A stretch of 64,000 bases of DNA from Hymenoscyphus infarciens (taxonomy: Eukaryota; Ascomycota; Leotiomycetes; Helotiales; Helotiaceae). Below, piece after piece: positions 12,280 through 25,100 of the stretch (position 1 is the first letter of the stretch; each line of letters begins with the position of its first letter). The stretch lies in NCBI GenBank assembly GCA_001414345.1, contig LLCB01000084.1, forward strand, positions 124,001 through 188,000. Reading direction: 5' to 3'. The notes under the pieces were generated by a model that was given only the letters and a program-made list of their open reading frames with translations, had not been told where the DNA came from and did no database searches. The position numbers and the translations under genes are program-made.

Positions 12280-14653
12280 AATAAAAAACAAAATATAATT
12301 TGAATTCAAAGACTTTAAGACGTTATTAAACCTTTAAGATAAATCTAATCTAATCTTCTAGAATTATAAAATTATTAGAAAAGAACTCTATAAAACCTAT
12401 ACTTTTATTCTAAAAAGAAGTAAGTAAACTATATTTAAACTTAGAAGTATTTCTACTTAGTAATCTAAGAGATAATAAGTTAAGCTTACTAACTATTAGA
12501 TAACTTATAGACGTACTATTATATATAAACCTTATCTAATCTAATCTTCTTTTTATTTAAACTTTCTTTTATATTTTCTCTTTTATTAATAAAACTATTA
12601 TACTATCTCTTTATTTAAAGCTCGTCTTAGGTCTATATTATATATTATATAGATAAAGGCTATTATATTATATACTTTTAAAGCTTAATTTAGAGTATCT
12701 TAAACTTTCTAACTTCTCTTACTAGCTTTAATAGTATATATAGATAAGTGGAGAGTATTCAAATATAACTTCTATATAAAAGTATATAATATTTAAGCTA
12801 AATAGAAGCTAACCTTCTTATAATTACTAAGAGATATTCTATTTAGAGCTTAAATATTATCTAACTTATAAGTACTTTATTATAGCTTTTATATATAAGA
12901 AATTATACTTTAATTATTCTAGAGCTAAGCTACTAAAAAAAGAACTAAATAAACTCTAAATAGAATTCTTTAAAAATAAATAGATAACCTCTTATTAAGT
13001 ATAAGAGCTTCTAGATTTAAGCTCTAAAAGACTTATAGAAAACTAATCTAGATAGTAAAATAAGTATAAACACCTAAGCCTAGGCTTATAAATTATTAAT
13101 TATATTAACTATTACTAATAAATATACTCTAAAGCTTATAATCTTCTTCTTCTTTCTTATAATAGTAGTAGTAGTAGTAGCGATATTTGTATTATTATTC
13201 TTATTATTATATTCTTCTTTAGTATTATTCTTACTAGAAAGAAGAGCTAGACTATATAAGTACTACTTATAAATAGTATTAATATATTATTAAAGCTCTT
13301 CTAAGCTAGGTAAAAGAAGCAAAGTAACTAGATTTAGTAGAAGAGACGAGACTAGATAAAGCTTAAGAAAAGAGATAGAATAAAACAGAAGAAGTAAAAA
13401 AGTTAAATAGCTAAGAAAGAAGAACGTAGACTAGGTTTAATAAAAGTAGTATTAAATATATATATAGTATACTTATTAGCGCGTAGTTTTTAAACTAAAG
13501 CTTAAATATAATCTATTAATCTAAATAACTAAATAAGATTTTACTAATTAACTTAAGCTATATTCTTTTAATTTCTAATACTCTACTTATTAAAAATATA
13601 AAACTATAATCTACTTATAAGCTAATCGCGTTGCTTAGCTAGCTATCTCTCTAAGCTTAGAAAGACTAGAAATATCTTAAAAGATAGAAAAGAAAAAAGA
13701 GAATTAAGCGATTTAATTATCTAGAAAGAGAAAAGTAAAAGTAGAAAGTAAAACTAGAAGAATAACTAAATTAGCTTAGAGAAGCGTATTTAATAAGCTA
13801 GGAGAATAAGAAACGCTAATTATTAGAAAAGTAAACTACTAATAATATTAATAAAGAAGAATATAGATTTATAGTTATTTAAACTATTTTACTCTTTAGG
13901 AAGAATATATATATTAAGTTTTCTTAGTAGAAAGCTATAGCTTTAGTAATTAATACTTCTATTATAACTTTTTTTTTAATTATATATTTATCTAATTAAA
14001 GTAATAATATATATAGAACTAAATAGTCTTAAGATCTCTCTAATAAGTAGAGTATAATTAAATTACTACTAAGTATAAGAAAAGTCTTAAATATAGGAAT
14101 TTAAACTAGTAATTAAAGTTTAAAGTAGTTAATATAAATAGAAAAGCTATAATAGCTAAAAAGAGAAATAGTAGTAACTTTAAATCTCTTTAAATTAGTT
14201 GAATTTAGACTTAGAGAGCGATCTAATATTTATTAGATTATTATAATATATATTATATAATAAATATTATAAATTCTTATCTAATATAATTAAATATTAT
14301 TAAAAAAGTAATAATAATCGATAAATATTAGGTTTTTAGCACTAGTGCTTTATAGTACTAAATAGATATTATATAACTTATATTATTTAAAAGTTATTAT
14401 ATAAATTATAAAGAATATATAATAAGATATATAATCTCTTAGAGTTATAAATAATTAGACTTTACTATTAATATTATATAACTTTATCTTTAAAAACTAA
14501 GACTAAGTATTCTATTATCTACTAGATAAATTATTTTTTATCTAATAATTAATATATTCTTAGAAAGCTAATATCGATTAGATTACTTAAAACGATATAA
14601 GAAAGAACATAAACCTCTCTGATATATCACTGGTAATATCACCGCCTAAGCCT
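12280..14653. repeat. RIP-decayed AT-rich repeat, unassigned family (copy A)
   Basis: About 2.4 kb of TA-rich sequence with no intact frame. Plus-strand translation near 13,700-13,900 reads like a Gln/Glu-rich helical region with Gln codons turned to stops; I cannot assign it. A run of TAG trinucleotides lies near 13,167. The last ~200 bp (about 14,460-14,653) match in blocks the end of another AT-rich stretch at about 19,970-20,193, both finishing in CGCCTAAG followed by ordinary DNA, so these are two copies of one repeat end. Confidence 0.5.
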
Positions 14654-15646
14654 GGTTAAACTGCTCGGGTTATATCTTCGAGATATGGGAAAGAGATAAG
14701 TCACATGATGAAATCGTCTAGAAATATCCCTATGCTACAGCAAGGATCAAAACAAATCCAAGAGTTTCCGACGCAGCGGCAGACTACTAAAAGCGTTATC
14801 AGAAAAGATTGGGTCACACCTGGGCAGCTGGGGATTTTCGGGTGTAACTACACGTGACCGTTGAGTTCCTCTAAAATCCTCAACATACGTTCCCCGGTAT
14901 AGAAATCCCCATGCTTTCCCCTATTAAGCAAGGCATAAAAAACTGTAGATATCTAAGAAGGGTCTCCAGCCGAATATCGCTTATCAACAAAATATCTCAT
15001 CTTATTCTCGTTTCTCGAAGTCTTTCTGCTTTACCTAGTAAGAGAATCGAGCGAAACTCTGACAACACCCAGGGCCAGGGTAGACCAACTTCGTAAAAGA
15101 TTTAACCACAACGCAAGGGCTTGGCCCTAATTATAAGACATAATTGAAGTTTTGCCTCAACTATTTCACTTTCATAACTTTTTCTTTCAATACTAAAGGT
15201 ATAATATCACCTCCTGGTGCTGCTGTTAGTGGGGTAAATGGTGGGGTGCTGTCAGATTTTCGCTCGTTTCTCTTACCTGTTTTTTGCAATAATCATTCTT
15301 TTACTCGTGTATGTACATATGAGGTTATCTCTTCCACAAACACCGCCGAGGCCTTGGAACCGGCGAGTCTTGTCCTTGGGTAAGCGCCAATTTAACTGTT
15401 GATCACAGGGTTAGCACGGGCCATTGTACCTAATAGCATCCAATCCAGCTTCCAGTTTGGGTATGAACCCTGCGATGATCGTATATTCGCCATTGTTGGT
15501 CGAATTTCGACTTTTTTCTCTCCCTGGAGTGGGATAATCTTCGAAACCCTTCTTCTCCTACGATATGATTTTTCTGTATCATGGGGATCGTTTAACCTAT
15601 CACTTCTCACTCTTTTTATCCGGACGTTTTGCAAGCGAAATTCACG
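14654..15646. other. Intergenic, upstream of the UNC93-like gene
   Basis: Ordinary base composition returns. I see no gene. A CACGTG site is at 14851-14856. The short open frames here (14911-15096, 15144-15383, 15399-15731) look non-coding and match nothing I recognise. The stretch before 15647 is presumably promoter and 5' leader. Confidence 0.5.
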
Positions 15647-17790
15647 ATGGCATACTCAACGGAAAACGAGCATGAACACGCACCACAGAAGCGAATATGG
15701 TATCGAACTACATTCTTCAATGCGTTCGTGATTGGTGGTGTTGGATTTATGGCTCCTGGTCTTTGGAATGCTATGAATTCTCTAGGTGCAGGCGGTGCTC
15801 AGTCTCCCTTTCTTGTCAATGCAGCTAATGCACTTGTGTTTGGATTGAGTAAGGTTTGAATATCAGTTCTGTTTAAGCAAATCACTGATGGTATATAGTG
15901 GGAGTATTTTGTTTACTCGGTGGCCCCATCGCAAATCGCATTGGACTCAGTTATACTTTACTGCTTGGTGCTGTCGGATATCCCATTTATTCGTAAGTGT
16001 TCCACAGCAACTCTGTAAATGTTCGATCGGTAATGCTAATAATTTTGAAAATATAGTGCAGGGCTGTATACGAATAATCGTTATGTACGAACTGTCGAAC
16101 TTCGAACGATGATGAAAGTTTGCTAATGACTGACAGGGAAATGTCTGGCTTGTCTTGGTTGGAGCAGTCGCTTGTGGTGTCTCGTGCACTTCCCCTCTCC
16201 AGTTTCGCAAACAAAACTAATCATTTACGCAGTGCCGGGCTTTTTTGGGCCGCAGAGGGTGCAGTCGCGTTGGGATATCCCGAAGCCTCAAAGAGAGGAA
16301 AATATTTGAAGTGCGTCAACGAGTTGAAAAATTGCATCTTTTGGAACTGACGATGTTGCAGCATTTGGCTCATTTTTCGTACAGGAGGACCAGTAGTTGG
16401 AGGTGCAATAGTGTTGGCACTCAACCAGTATAATCCCTTTCGTTAGACGCTCAAGAATAAGGCTAATTGTAAGCAGTGGTGCCAACCAAAAGAAGAAGGG
16501 CAAAGTGGGATACCGTGAGCAATTCTTGTCTCCCCTCCCCTATTATCATCCTGACCATCCAACCCAGAAATTTACTTGATATTCATCGCGCTCCAATGCA
16601 TTGCAACCCCACTCGCACTCGTACTCAGTCCCCCAGAAAAGGTTCAGCGAACAGATGGTACCAAAGTCAAGATTGTCCTGGAAAAATCCTTTGCCGCTGA
16701 GCTCCGGGCCTTAGGAAAGGCCTCGTGCAGACGTGATGTAAGTCGTTGTGGAGTCGAGCCACAGCGAAACATCCGTCCCCTAACGTGGTGCTTCAGATTC
16801 TCTTATTATTACCGTTGTTCTGGGCTGCTTACTTTAACCAATACGTCGGAAGTAAGTAATTTGAAGCTTTGTATTGATAATTTTTCTAATGAGTGCAGAC
16901 TTTCAGACATATTACTTCGGTGTTCGTGCACGAGCGTTGATTGGGTTCGTTGGTAAGATTTGCTCGGCAACCATTACAACTTGTCCATTCGCTAAAACCA
17001 GTAGGAAACTTCTCCAATTTGCTGGCCTCGTTCGTGTTAAGTATCTTGCTCGATTACAAGAAACTGAGAGTCCAGAATAGAATTCGTATTGGGTATGTGC
17101 AATTTAGCTAACCATTCATCAGAAAATTCCTAACCCGCGTATAGCTTCTACTATGTTGTGATCTTACATTTGGTCGCTTGGACCTATGGCTGGGTCATCC
17201 AAGAGAAATACACTCGCACCAACCCAAGTTGGGATTGGGAAGATCAAGGATTCGTTGAGGGATTCTTCGTCATTTTCCTTTGGAGTACGTCCTCACTCGG
17301 ATCTATGTGAAACTTTACTAATGGACACTGCAGATTTTGCGCAGCAGAGTATTCAAAGTTGGATGTATTACTTCGTTGCCACCAAAACAGACAATATCTC
17401 TGAGCTTTGTAAGATTCCATAGTCTTCTCACAACGAAAATCAGCTGACAATTTTGCAGCACGATTTACCGGAATTTTAAGAGGACAGGAGAGTTTTGCTC
17501 AAGCAGTTTCATTTGGCTTGAATAGCCGGGATTGGAAAGGTGGCCGTGTTCCACTCGGCGTAAATACCGCTCTACTTGGTGAGTTTTACCAAGTCATGAA
17601 TTATTTCGCAACTGATGCATACTGACCTAACTCAATAGCACTGGCTGTGGTGCCGACTTGGATCGCTGTACGAGAGCATGTACCAGTCGAGTCTGATAAA
17701 AGTTACGGATTTGAGGTAGCAAGCGATGAAGAAGTTCCAGCAGCGGGGAATGGATCGTTGAAGGAGAATGTTAAGGTTGCCGTTGCATAA
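15647..17790 (+). CDS. UNC93-like (DUF895) major-facilitator membrane protein
   Basis: Fifteen exons join into a 468-aa protein: 15647-15848, 15899-15992, 16057-16084, 16137-16183, 16233-16310, 16362-16427, 16477-16514, 16568-16737, 16797-16851, 16899-16952, 17005-17092, 17145-17284, 17334-17408, 17459-17578, 17639-17790. Start is the first ATG before KRIWYRTTFFNAFVIGG. Family marks include GLFWAAEGAVALGYPE, FRTGGPVVGGAI, QTYYFGVRARALIGFVGNF and NFAQQSIQSWMYYF. The rest is a string of hydrophobic helices (about 11-12) between a short polar N-terminus and a charged C-terminal tail, as in fungal UNC93-like transporters. The substrate is unknown for this family. All junctions are GT-AG and keep frame; intron 4 has a weak donor (GTGCAC). 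The gene stands alone between two AT-rich transposon blocks. Family call is firm; transport function is inferred. Confidence 0.9.
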
Positions 17791-18120
17791 GTTACGACAT
17801 TAAAGGAGATTGGGAAAATTGATACTCGCACCTTCTTTTTGTCCTGTTCTAAGTCAAGTAAGCGGCGGGTAAGCTGCACATCTGCCCCGCCACACCGCAC
17901 GTGCCGCCATGAGTCTGTCACGTGCTCGGTATTCTGAGCCATGTTTAATCCACCTTGTCAAGGTAGCCAACCAGAGTTTAAATGAAGATCAAATTTCAAG
18001 TCCAAGATTATACAAGCCAGTTCATTATTTATGATTTCGAACCTTCTATGACAAAACATATTAGCACGTGACCAAAACTAGGCTTCGTAAACCTGTCGAA
18101 ACCGCTGCTTTTCTAATTCT
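17791..18120. other. 3' flank of the UNC93-like gene
   Basis: No gene seen. Contains three CACGTG sites (17898-17903, 17919-17924, 18065-18070) close together just before the AT-rich block begins. Confidence 0.4.
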
Positions 18121-18296
18121 ATTTACTAGACCAATAGTAGTAGAGGATAATATAGAGCCTATAAGGTTTAGCTAGAGCGTCTAAGAGCTGATAGTAATAG
18201 CTTTAGTACTATTTAATTATTTAGTATATTAAAAGACTCTCTATAATAGCTAGCTATCTTAAATAGCCGAGATTATATATTATATACTATATATAT

Positions 18297-19257
18297 AGGA
18301 AACGCTATTCTGTAACCAACGCTAGCATGGGTACTATGCTAGCGTATAAAATTAGCGAAATTTTAACATATTTACTCTTACTAGAAAACAATCGCTACTA
18401 CCTTCCTAAAAAGGACTAGTCCTATCTAAAAAAGTGGTATAAATAGAGTAAACAAAGTTCGTAATAACAATAACTTAATAAACTACGTATAATTAAATAA
18501 AGCGCTTAAAAAGTTGATTTAAAGCTTAAAAAGCTTAAATCCGAGGACTTTTCTCAATTATATACTAATTACCTAATCAGGCTAGCACTTTCTCTTTACG
18601 CCGCTCTTTCCTAGTATACTCTTCTACTACTTTTCGTAAAAGGTTATACTAAAGTCTCTAGTAATCTGCTTATAACCGGCGTACTATAATTTAACTTAAG
18701 AGGTTATATCGATATCGAAGTATTAGTATTAGATTAAGCGTCTATAAATAGGTATATCTAGCTACTAATTTATAGGCGATCTACTATTCACGTTAAATAG
18801 GCAAAAGGCTTAAATTCATTTACTTTGTTATATAAATCGTACTTAATCTTAACAGATAGGCGTAGGAGGGTGTCTCTTCTACTAAGGGGTCTAGAGAGCT
18901 AGCTCTCTAGTGAAAAGACAAGTGTCTTATACTATTACTATTAGAACATGTCCGGAAGTTAAGCGATACCCTAAGGAGGCAAAACTAAGGTTATTCCCAC
19001 TTTTTAGAGAAGTCGATATTTTTATTAGTTTAACTAGTTTAACTAGTTAAGTATATATTTAAGTATTTTATAAGTATTAGACACTTTTAAGTAACTATTT
19101 AAGTTATATCTATATAATATAATAATATGTATATACGATATAAAAGGGTTTTGAAATGCTTCTAGAGTGAATAGAAGAATAAGAGAGTGAATCACGTAGT
19201 AGCGTGCTTAGTAGGCTAGGGACCCCTGCTAGCGTTAGCTATAGAATAGCGTAACCT
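18297..19257. mobile_element. Small TIR DNA element, decayed
   Basis: The left edge (from 18297, AGGAAACGCTATTCTG...) and the reverse complement of the right edge (ending 19257, AGGTTACGCTATTCTA...) match imperfectly over about 45 bp, both containing ACGCTATTCT and AACGCTAGCA. The edges sit in TATATA runs, so a TA target duplication is possible but cannot be read off. No transposase was recognised in the ~960-bp interior. Either a MITE or a decayed autonomous copy. Confidence 0.6.
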
Positions 19258-19259
19258 AT

Positions 19260-20193
19260 ATATATAAGGTTTCAGTAGTTATTATCTTATATTATCTAAT
19301 TTAGAAAGGTTTCAGGTTCGGGTTTTAGATGTTTTTATATTAACTTACTCTTTTTTATATAGTTTATATATAGCTATCTACTCTTCTATAGTTAGAAAAG
19401 GCTAATTTAGTCTTTTCTTCTATATTAGTATCTAGTTTTCACTCTCTTAAACGTACTTCTATACACCGCTTTTAGATCTGTTTTATATTATTATACTCTC
19501 TTTTAAATTAGCTATATTATAGCTAATTTATAAGTTATTAAAAAAAGGTTTATATCTAAATAGCTCTTTTCTTATATAGTAATAATTTCTAAGAATAATA
19601 ATAATCTAAGTAACTTAAAAGCTATTAGATAGTTAAGTTTATATATAGATTACTCTTACTTAAGTCTAACTTTTATTAAGCTAGATTTTTAAAAGAAGGC
19701 TTTATTATTAATATATACTAAAAAAACTAAAGAATATACAAAACTGAATTTAGTTTTAAGAATTTTAAGACTTTTAAGAAAATAATAATAAGTTAAGAAG
19801 ATAGCTTATAAGTATTAATAGAAAGACTTCTTTAAGTAAATTAGCTATTTATCTAGTATTTCTTAAAAGAGATTTTAATATAAAAGAGTAGTTATTAAGA
19901 TATTAAGAAACTAAATTAATATATTAAATAGACTTAGATAGTAATTATAAGTAATTATAATTTACTATAAAAATTATATAACTTTTTCTTTATTTTTAGA
20001 AAATAGTAAGACAAAGTATTCTATTAGCTCTTAGCTAGAAGAACTATTTACTTCTAGATTAACTATTTTCTACTAATAATTAATATATTATTAGTTACTT
20101 TTAGAATTCTAGTATCGTTTAGAGCACTTCATATAATTTAATAAATATCATAGACCTTTCAAATATACTACCGGTAATATCGTCGCCTAAGTC
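19260..20193. repeat. RIP-decayed AT-rich repeat (copy B of the 14.65-kb repeat end)
   Basis: TA-rich sequence with no gene. The last ~220 bp share ordered blocks with 14,460-14,653: TTATATAACTTT, AAGTATTCTATTA, CTAATAATTAATATATT, and the terminal TAATATC-x-x-CGCCTAAG. As at the first copy, normal gene-bearing DNA starts straight after it. Confidence 0.5.
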
Positions 20194-22173
20194 TATAATC
20201 GACAGTAGCCCCGCTTCGACGACAAACCACCCGCTCCCGCTCTAATATCAAATATCGAACTCATTAAGAGAAAGAGGAAGAACAAATGATTCATTAAAAC
20301 TTCAAGGAGTCCCAGACCGATAAGTATCACCAAGATTCTCGGTTGAGAGAAGCTAGACACTAGGAACTACCAGTAGAAAGTTCAACGTGGAGGAAGAACG
20401 ATTTATCTCTCTATCTCCCCTTTCTTTTATATTATTTTATACCCCACTATCCCTCTTTTCCTTTTCTCTATATTCCTCTCACCGTCCAGAAGCCAACAAC
20501 AACCCAGAGCATCCCCAAAACCTTCAAAAACAACATTGACCTTCTTAGACGAATTTCTTCCTTCTACTCCCCACAAAGTTACCTCCATCATCCCACCCAC
20601 CTGAACCACCATAGTACTCTTCACACTAGAAAGAAAAACCAACCCCACCCTCTCTCAGAAACAACGGTAAATCCAGTCATCATCGACGGACCCACATTGA
20701 GTCCAAGTCTGTCATCCTTATATCCATCTTTCCATCTCACCTCCTCCTTAAACCTAGTACCACCCCAAAACCCCCTTTCCCGCCTACTCTCACAACCACA
20801 AACAATTTTCAAGACCCACAGAGAACAAAAAATGAAGAATGACATCGACACTAGAAATCCAGTCGACAACAAGAAACACAACTCCTACCTCCCCTCTAAA
20901 ACCCATGGAGCAATTCCAGCACTATGCTATCGAATACCAAGAACCCCTCGCAAACCAACACCGTTCCCAAATCAACTACAAACACAACTATCCCCAAGAG
21001 ATTACCTGCAAAAGGCATAATATACCCCTGGCATGGATGCAGAGGACTTACAAACAAAAAGAATATTCTCAAGCCCTAGGTCACAGGGTGTTAGTAGTGT
21101 TTTGCTCGCTTCCTTTACGTTGGCTTAAATTGATAGTCCTCCTTGCGATTTAGAATCTCTCCCCCAAATTTCAGCGAAAGGACACCTCATGTTCCCCAAC
21201 CCATCTATCTCCCTAAAAAAAATCCCAACAACTAAAATCCTAACACCAAGTCGTCCTAAAACACCATACCATCCACCTTCTTCCAACCCCACACCAAAGA
21301 AGAGCCAAGCTTGCAAAAGTCCAATGTTCCCATCCACGTTCCTCCCCACACAATAACACACCCCTCCACCATCCCCTTAACCCCTACAAATACCCTCCAT
21401 CTAAGAACGAAAACGAACGCAATCAAACAAACTCCCCGTCGACAATAAAACAACCCAAAATCACACCCACTCGAACTCTTCATCCACAGACCCTTCAACA
21501 ATCAAAAGAAATCCCCTTCACGATCTGTCCCATATTAAGTAAACAAGACCCAAGAACCTTCAACCCCGACTTGAAACAGCGATCCATTCCTACAGAATGA
21601 ATAGCAGCGGTAACTTCTGTCATTTTATGAAGACAACTGAAGCCTACACCAGGGGGTGCAGGACTTCGTAACTGGTTAAGAGAAGAGTACCTTCACACTG
21701 CTCTCTTAACTATTCGACTAGGACTAGGAAAATTAATTCGAATATCCTATAAGACTAGAACAACTAGATTCATATTATCTTTATTATTCTAGAGAAGTTA
21801 GGAGAATTATAGAAGGGGAAGGTGTCTTAGACTACAGTTATAAATTCCTGCAACCCCTGGTGCCTGTATGCATAACCCCAGGATATCGAACATAGTCTCC
21901 CAAGATGCCCCGACAAGGCACTATGTTTCAAAGAAGAAATGGATTTCATTCATTTCTCATAACTGTATATGTATCTTTTCTACCCCCACCCAGAAACCTG
22001 TCCCCCATATGTCTTCCAATCCCCACCCGGCCTCTACACCTCTACATATGTACGCATGAAATTCCATTTATTCATTCATACCCTGGGTATCCCGCATAAC
22101 TTCAAAAGGGAAAATCTTGAAAAAGAAAAAAAACTCAAGTCATCCCCCTCCGATCCCTCACCCTCAGCTCCAC
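20194..22173. other. Intergenic, strongly G-poor on the plus strand; no gene recognised
   Basis: About 2 kb between the AT-rich block and the 3' end of the glucosyltransferase gene. From about 20,400 to 21,540 the plus strand is rich in C and A and almost lacks G. Open frames there (for example 20697-21020 +) are low-complexity and match nothing I know. The final part probably includes the 3' UTR of the minus-strand gene ending at 22174. Confidence 0.4.
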
Positions 22174-25100
22174 TCAACCCTTCAAACTCTGCTCAATAGC
22201 CAATTTCAAAGCCTCCTCGTCAGCCTTACTCTCCCCCTCACCACCACCACCATCACCACCCCCACCATCAACCTTAGTATTCGTAGGCGTCAACGGGAAA
22301 TTCTCCTTCCCCGAATCCACCCCCAACTTTGCAGCCAAAGTAACACTAGGCTCCAACTCAGCAGCAAGCAGCGTCCTCGGCACAGAAGAAGAATCAGCTC
22401 CCTCAGAATTATCCTTCATCGAGATCTCCAACTCACCAGCCCCACTCCCCTCGCCAAGCTTCCCCTCCCTAACCTTCCTCCGTCGTTCTTCTTCTTCCAA
22501 ACTCTCACCGAGCACTCTCTCAAGCTCCCTCCTCTCTTCGGTCGTCGAGTTCGCGTGATCAATCTTACTCTTCTCGATAGCCTCAATAAGAGCCTCGTCA
22601 ATCTCCTCCGGAGCTGGTGTCGAGCTATGTTCGTCCTTCGACTTTTGAATGGCGAGCTTGATAGCCTCATCATCATCATTCAAAATATCCTCCACACTCG
22701 AGTTCCTCTCCCGATACCGCCGAAGACTCTCCTGAATAGCCTGCTCCAACCTCGCCTCATGCTCAGCCTCCTGTTCACCAACCGGATGATGTTTATGCGA
22801 TTCCTCAATACTAGCTTGGATCGCCCTCTTCATGAGTTGTTCATCCGTAAGTGTAGAGGTTTGACTGCTTTGCAGCTCCCTAACACTGGCTCGGATGGCA
22901 CGTTCAATCATCTCATCCTCCTCATGATTACCCCTCGATGTAGCAGCAACAGAAGTATGAATCGCATGTTCAAACTCCTCATTAGTCTCGCTGTGATCCA
23001 AAGAGTTACTCGCGGTATGAGCAAGCGGTTCAGCAGGACCTTCCTGCACCCCTCTAGGCGTATGACGATGCGCATGTCTTCTCCGGCAGAAAGGACAATT
23101 CTTCGGCGTCTTCGTCGTAGTAGTAACCTCCTTGATTTTCTCCTGTCTCCTCTTGTCCACCCGGTCCTCGTGAAGCCGTTTATAGAGTTTCTTTCTTTCT
23201 TCAAAAGATAAGCTCCTTGCCTCCTTGAAACCCTTAGGAGAGAGGTATCCGGATTCTGTGACTTCAGGTCCTTGTTCCTTGACTTTCATCCGGGTACTTT
23301 GGTACTCATCTTTATGCTCTTTCCAGCGATGGATAATATCTGCGCGCTCTTCGGGGGTGCACGTTTGGGCATCCTCGAAACCTTTGGCTGTTCGGGCTGC
23401 GATGATGTAATTTAGGACGCTTGAGCCAAACATCTTTTTGATTTCTTTGTTGACGCCCATGAATGCATATCCAGGGAGACCCCAAATGGCTATTTTCATC
23501 ATTAGCCAAGACCAGAATGCTGATCATACAATTGACTTACCTGCACCTGGCTTAAGGATGAGACCCCCGATGCCTTTCCCGATACCTTTGATGAGTCCCG
23601 CGGCACCTTCCTTTTCTGCTCCTCGAATTGGCTGAGTGACGAGTCCTGTAATTCCATCATAGAAACCGTAACCAAATTCCTAGACAGAATTAGCAGTCAT
23701 TTCCACAACCTGTAACTCGGAGACTTACCTTGCCCGCGGCCTTGAGGCCACTTTGAAAATCCGTCACCTTTTCTTGAGGCCGAACGGTATCATCACCATA
23801 CAACTTAGGCGCATTATGAAATCCTCGTGCAATGCCCAAGGTGAAATCCATAGGCGATTTCATGCCCGCAGAAACAATTCGACCAATACCCTTCGTAGCT
23901 CTTCCAGCATTGTCAATTGTCATTTTGCTCGGGTCAAATACGCTATTAGAATCCTTCCGTGAATGTCTACCTGGGGATTCGGTGCCACTAGCACGAATAC
24001 TTGGGTCTCTAGAATCAGAACGCGAAGTTGAGCCTCGATCTCTGGAAAGAGATCTGGCTCGCTGAACCGTCCCCCGGAGTGCTTCCTTCAATGAGCTTCC
24101 ACGTGCCGTTGCTGGCTTGGTACTTGCAGGATTAACGCTTCCATTGTCGAATGATATCGTGGTTGGATTGGTACTCGAGGAACCAATACTCCCAAGCTCA
24201 GTCGAAGATCTTCCAGTACTTTCATAAGATGTCTTCGAAAGAGCTGCGATTGAACTTGGAGCCCTCGGGGACATAGCACCACTAGTGGGCGAAGTTGGAG
24301 AGAGAGTTCCTGGTTTGTTGAGTTCAACATCAGATGATGATCTCGAGTCCCTCGGGGGAGACTTGTCGCCTGTCGAATTTTCTTTCGATCGTGCTTTGAT
24401 TGCTTCCGTGCCAGTCTTGGCCTTTCTGAAGATCTCAATTGGAAAGTCAGCTACACCCATCGACAGACTAGCGATTGTGCCTATCAAGGCAGATGCTCCT
24501 CCAGTGATGGGATCCCAAGGGCCGTCATCGGTCTCGTATTCTCGTGCTCGGTAACTATAGCGTGTTAGAAAATCATAGCAACGGTAAGAGATGGTTGAAA
24601 CTCACAGTTTTAGATCTCCAAAGTCTAATAATCCTTCAGCCGCCAACACATTTGCAGCTAGAGCACTCAATTTTGTTTGTGTACGCTTCAATCTCCAAAC
24701 TGCAACCCGACTAGGGGCAACCGAGCATCTCAGGCTATCGACATCAAGGAAGTCGTGAAAGCTCTTGGCACCGACTTCGGTACCTTTTTCTTCCTTGATA
24801 CGAGCACCCAGCTCCTTTGCCTTTGCCAAAGTCTCAGGCTTGAGAGCCTCAAGTAAAGCAGTTGACAACTTGTCGGCGGTGAGTTGTTTATACGGGATCG
24901 GAAGAGGACCAGCTCCTGCTCTCGCAACCATTGCACCCCAGAAAGGTTGGTCGCCGAAAAATGGTACAACGACTGTTGGCTTACCAGTCGCAATACCAGC
25001 AGCGGTGGTTCCAGCACCTCCATGGTGCACAACAGCCGATACGTGCTGAAAGAGCCAATCATGAGGTACATTTCCAAGCATGAAAACGCCCTCTGGGAGA

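Noticed and set aside
12300..13900. Possible Fot1/pogo or other DNA transposase in the AT-rich block
   Set aside because: I could not find DDE-type or helix-turn-helix signatures in either strand, so no family was assigned.
22117..23211. 364-aa plus-strand frame
   Set aside because: It is the antisense shadow of the UIM-coding exon of the glucosyltransferase gene; its translation is Leu/Ser/Arg-rich without domain features.
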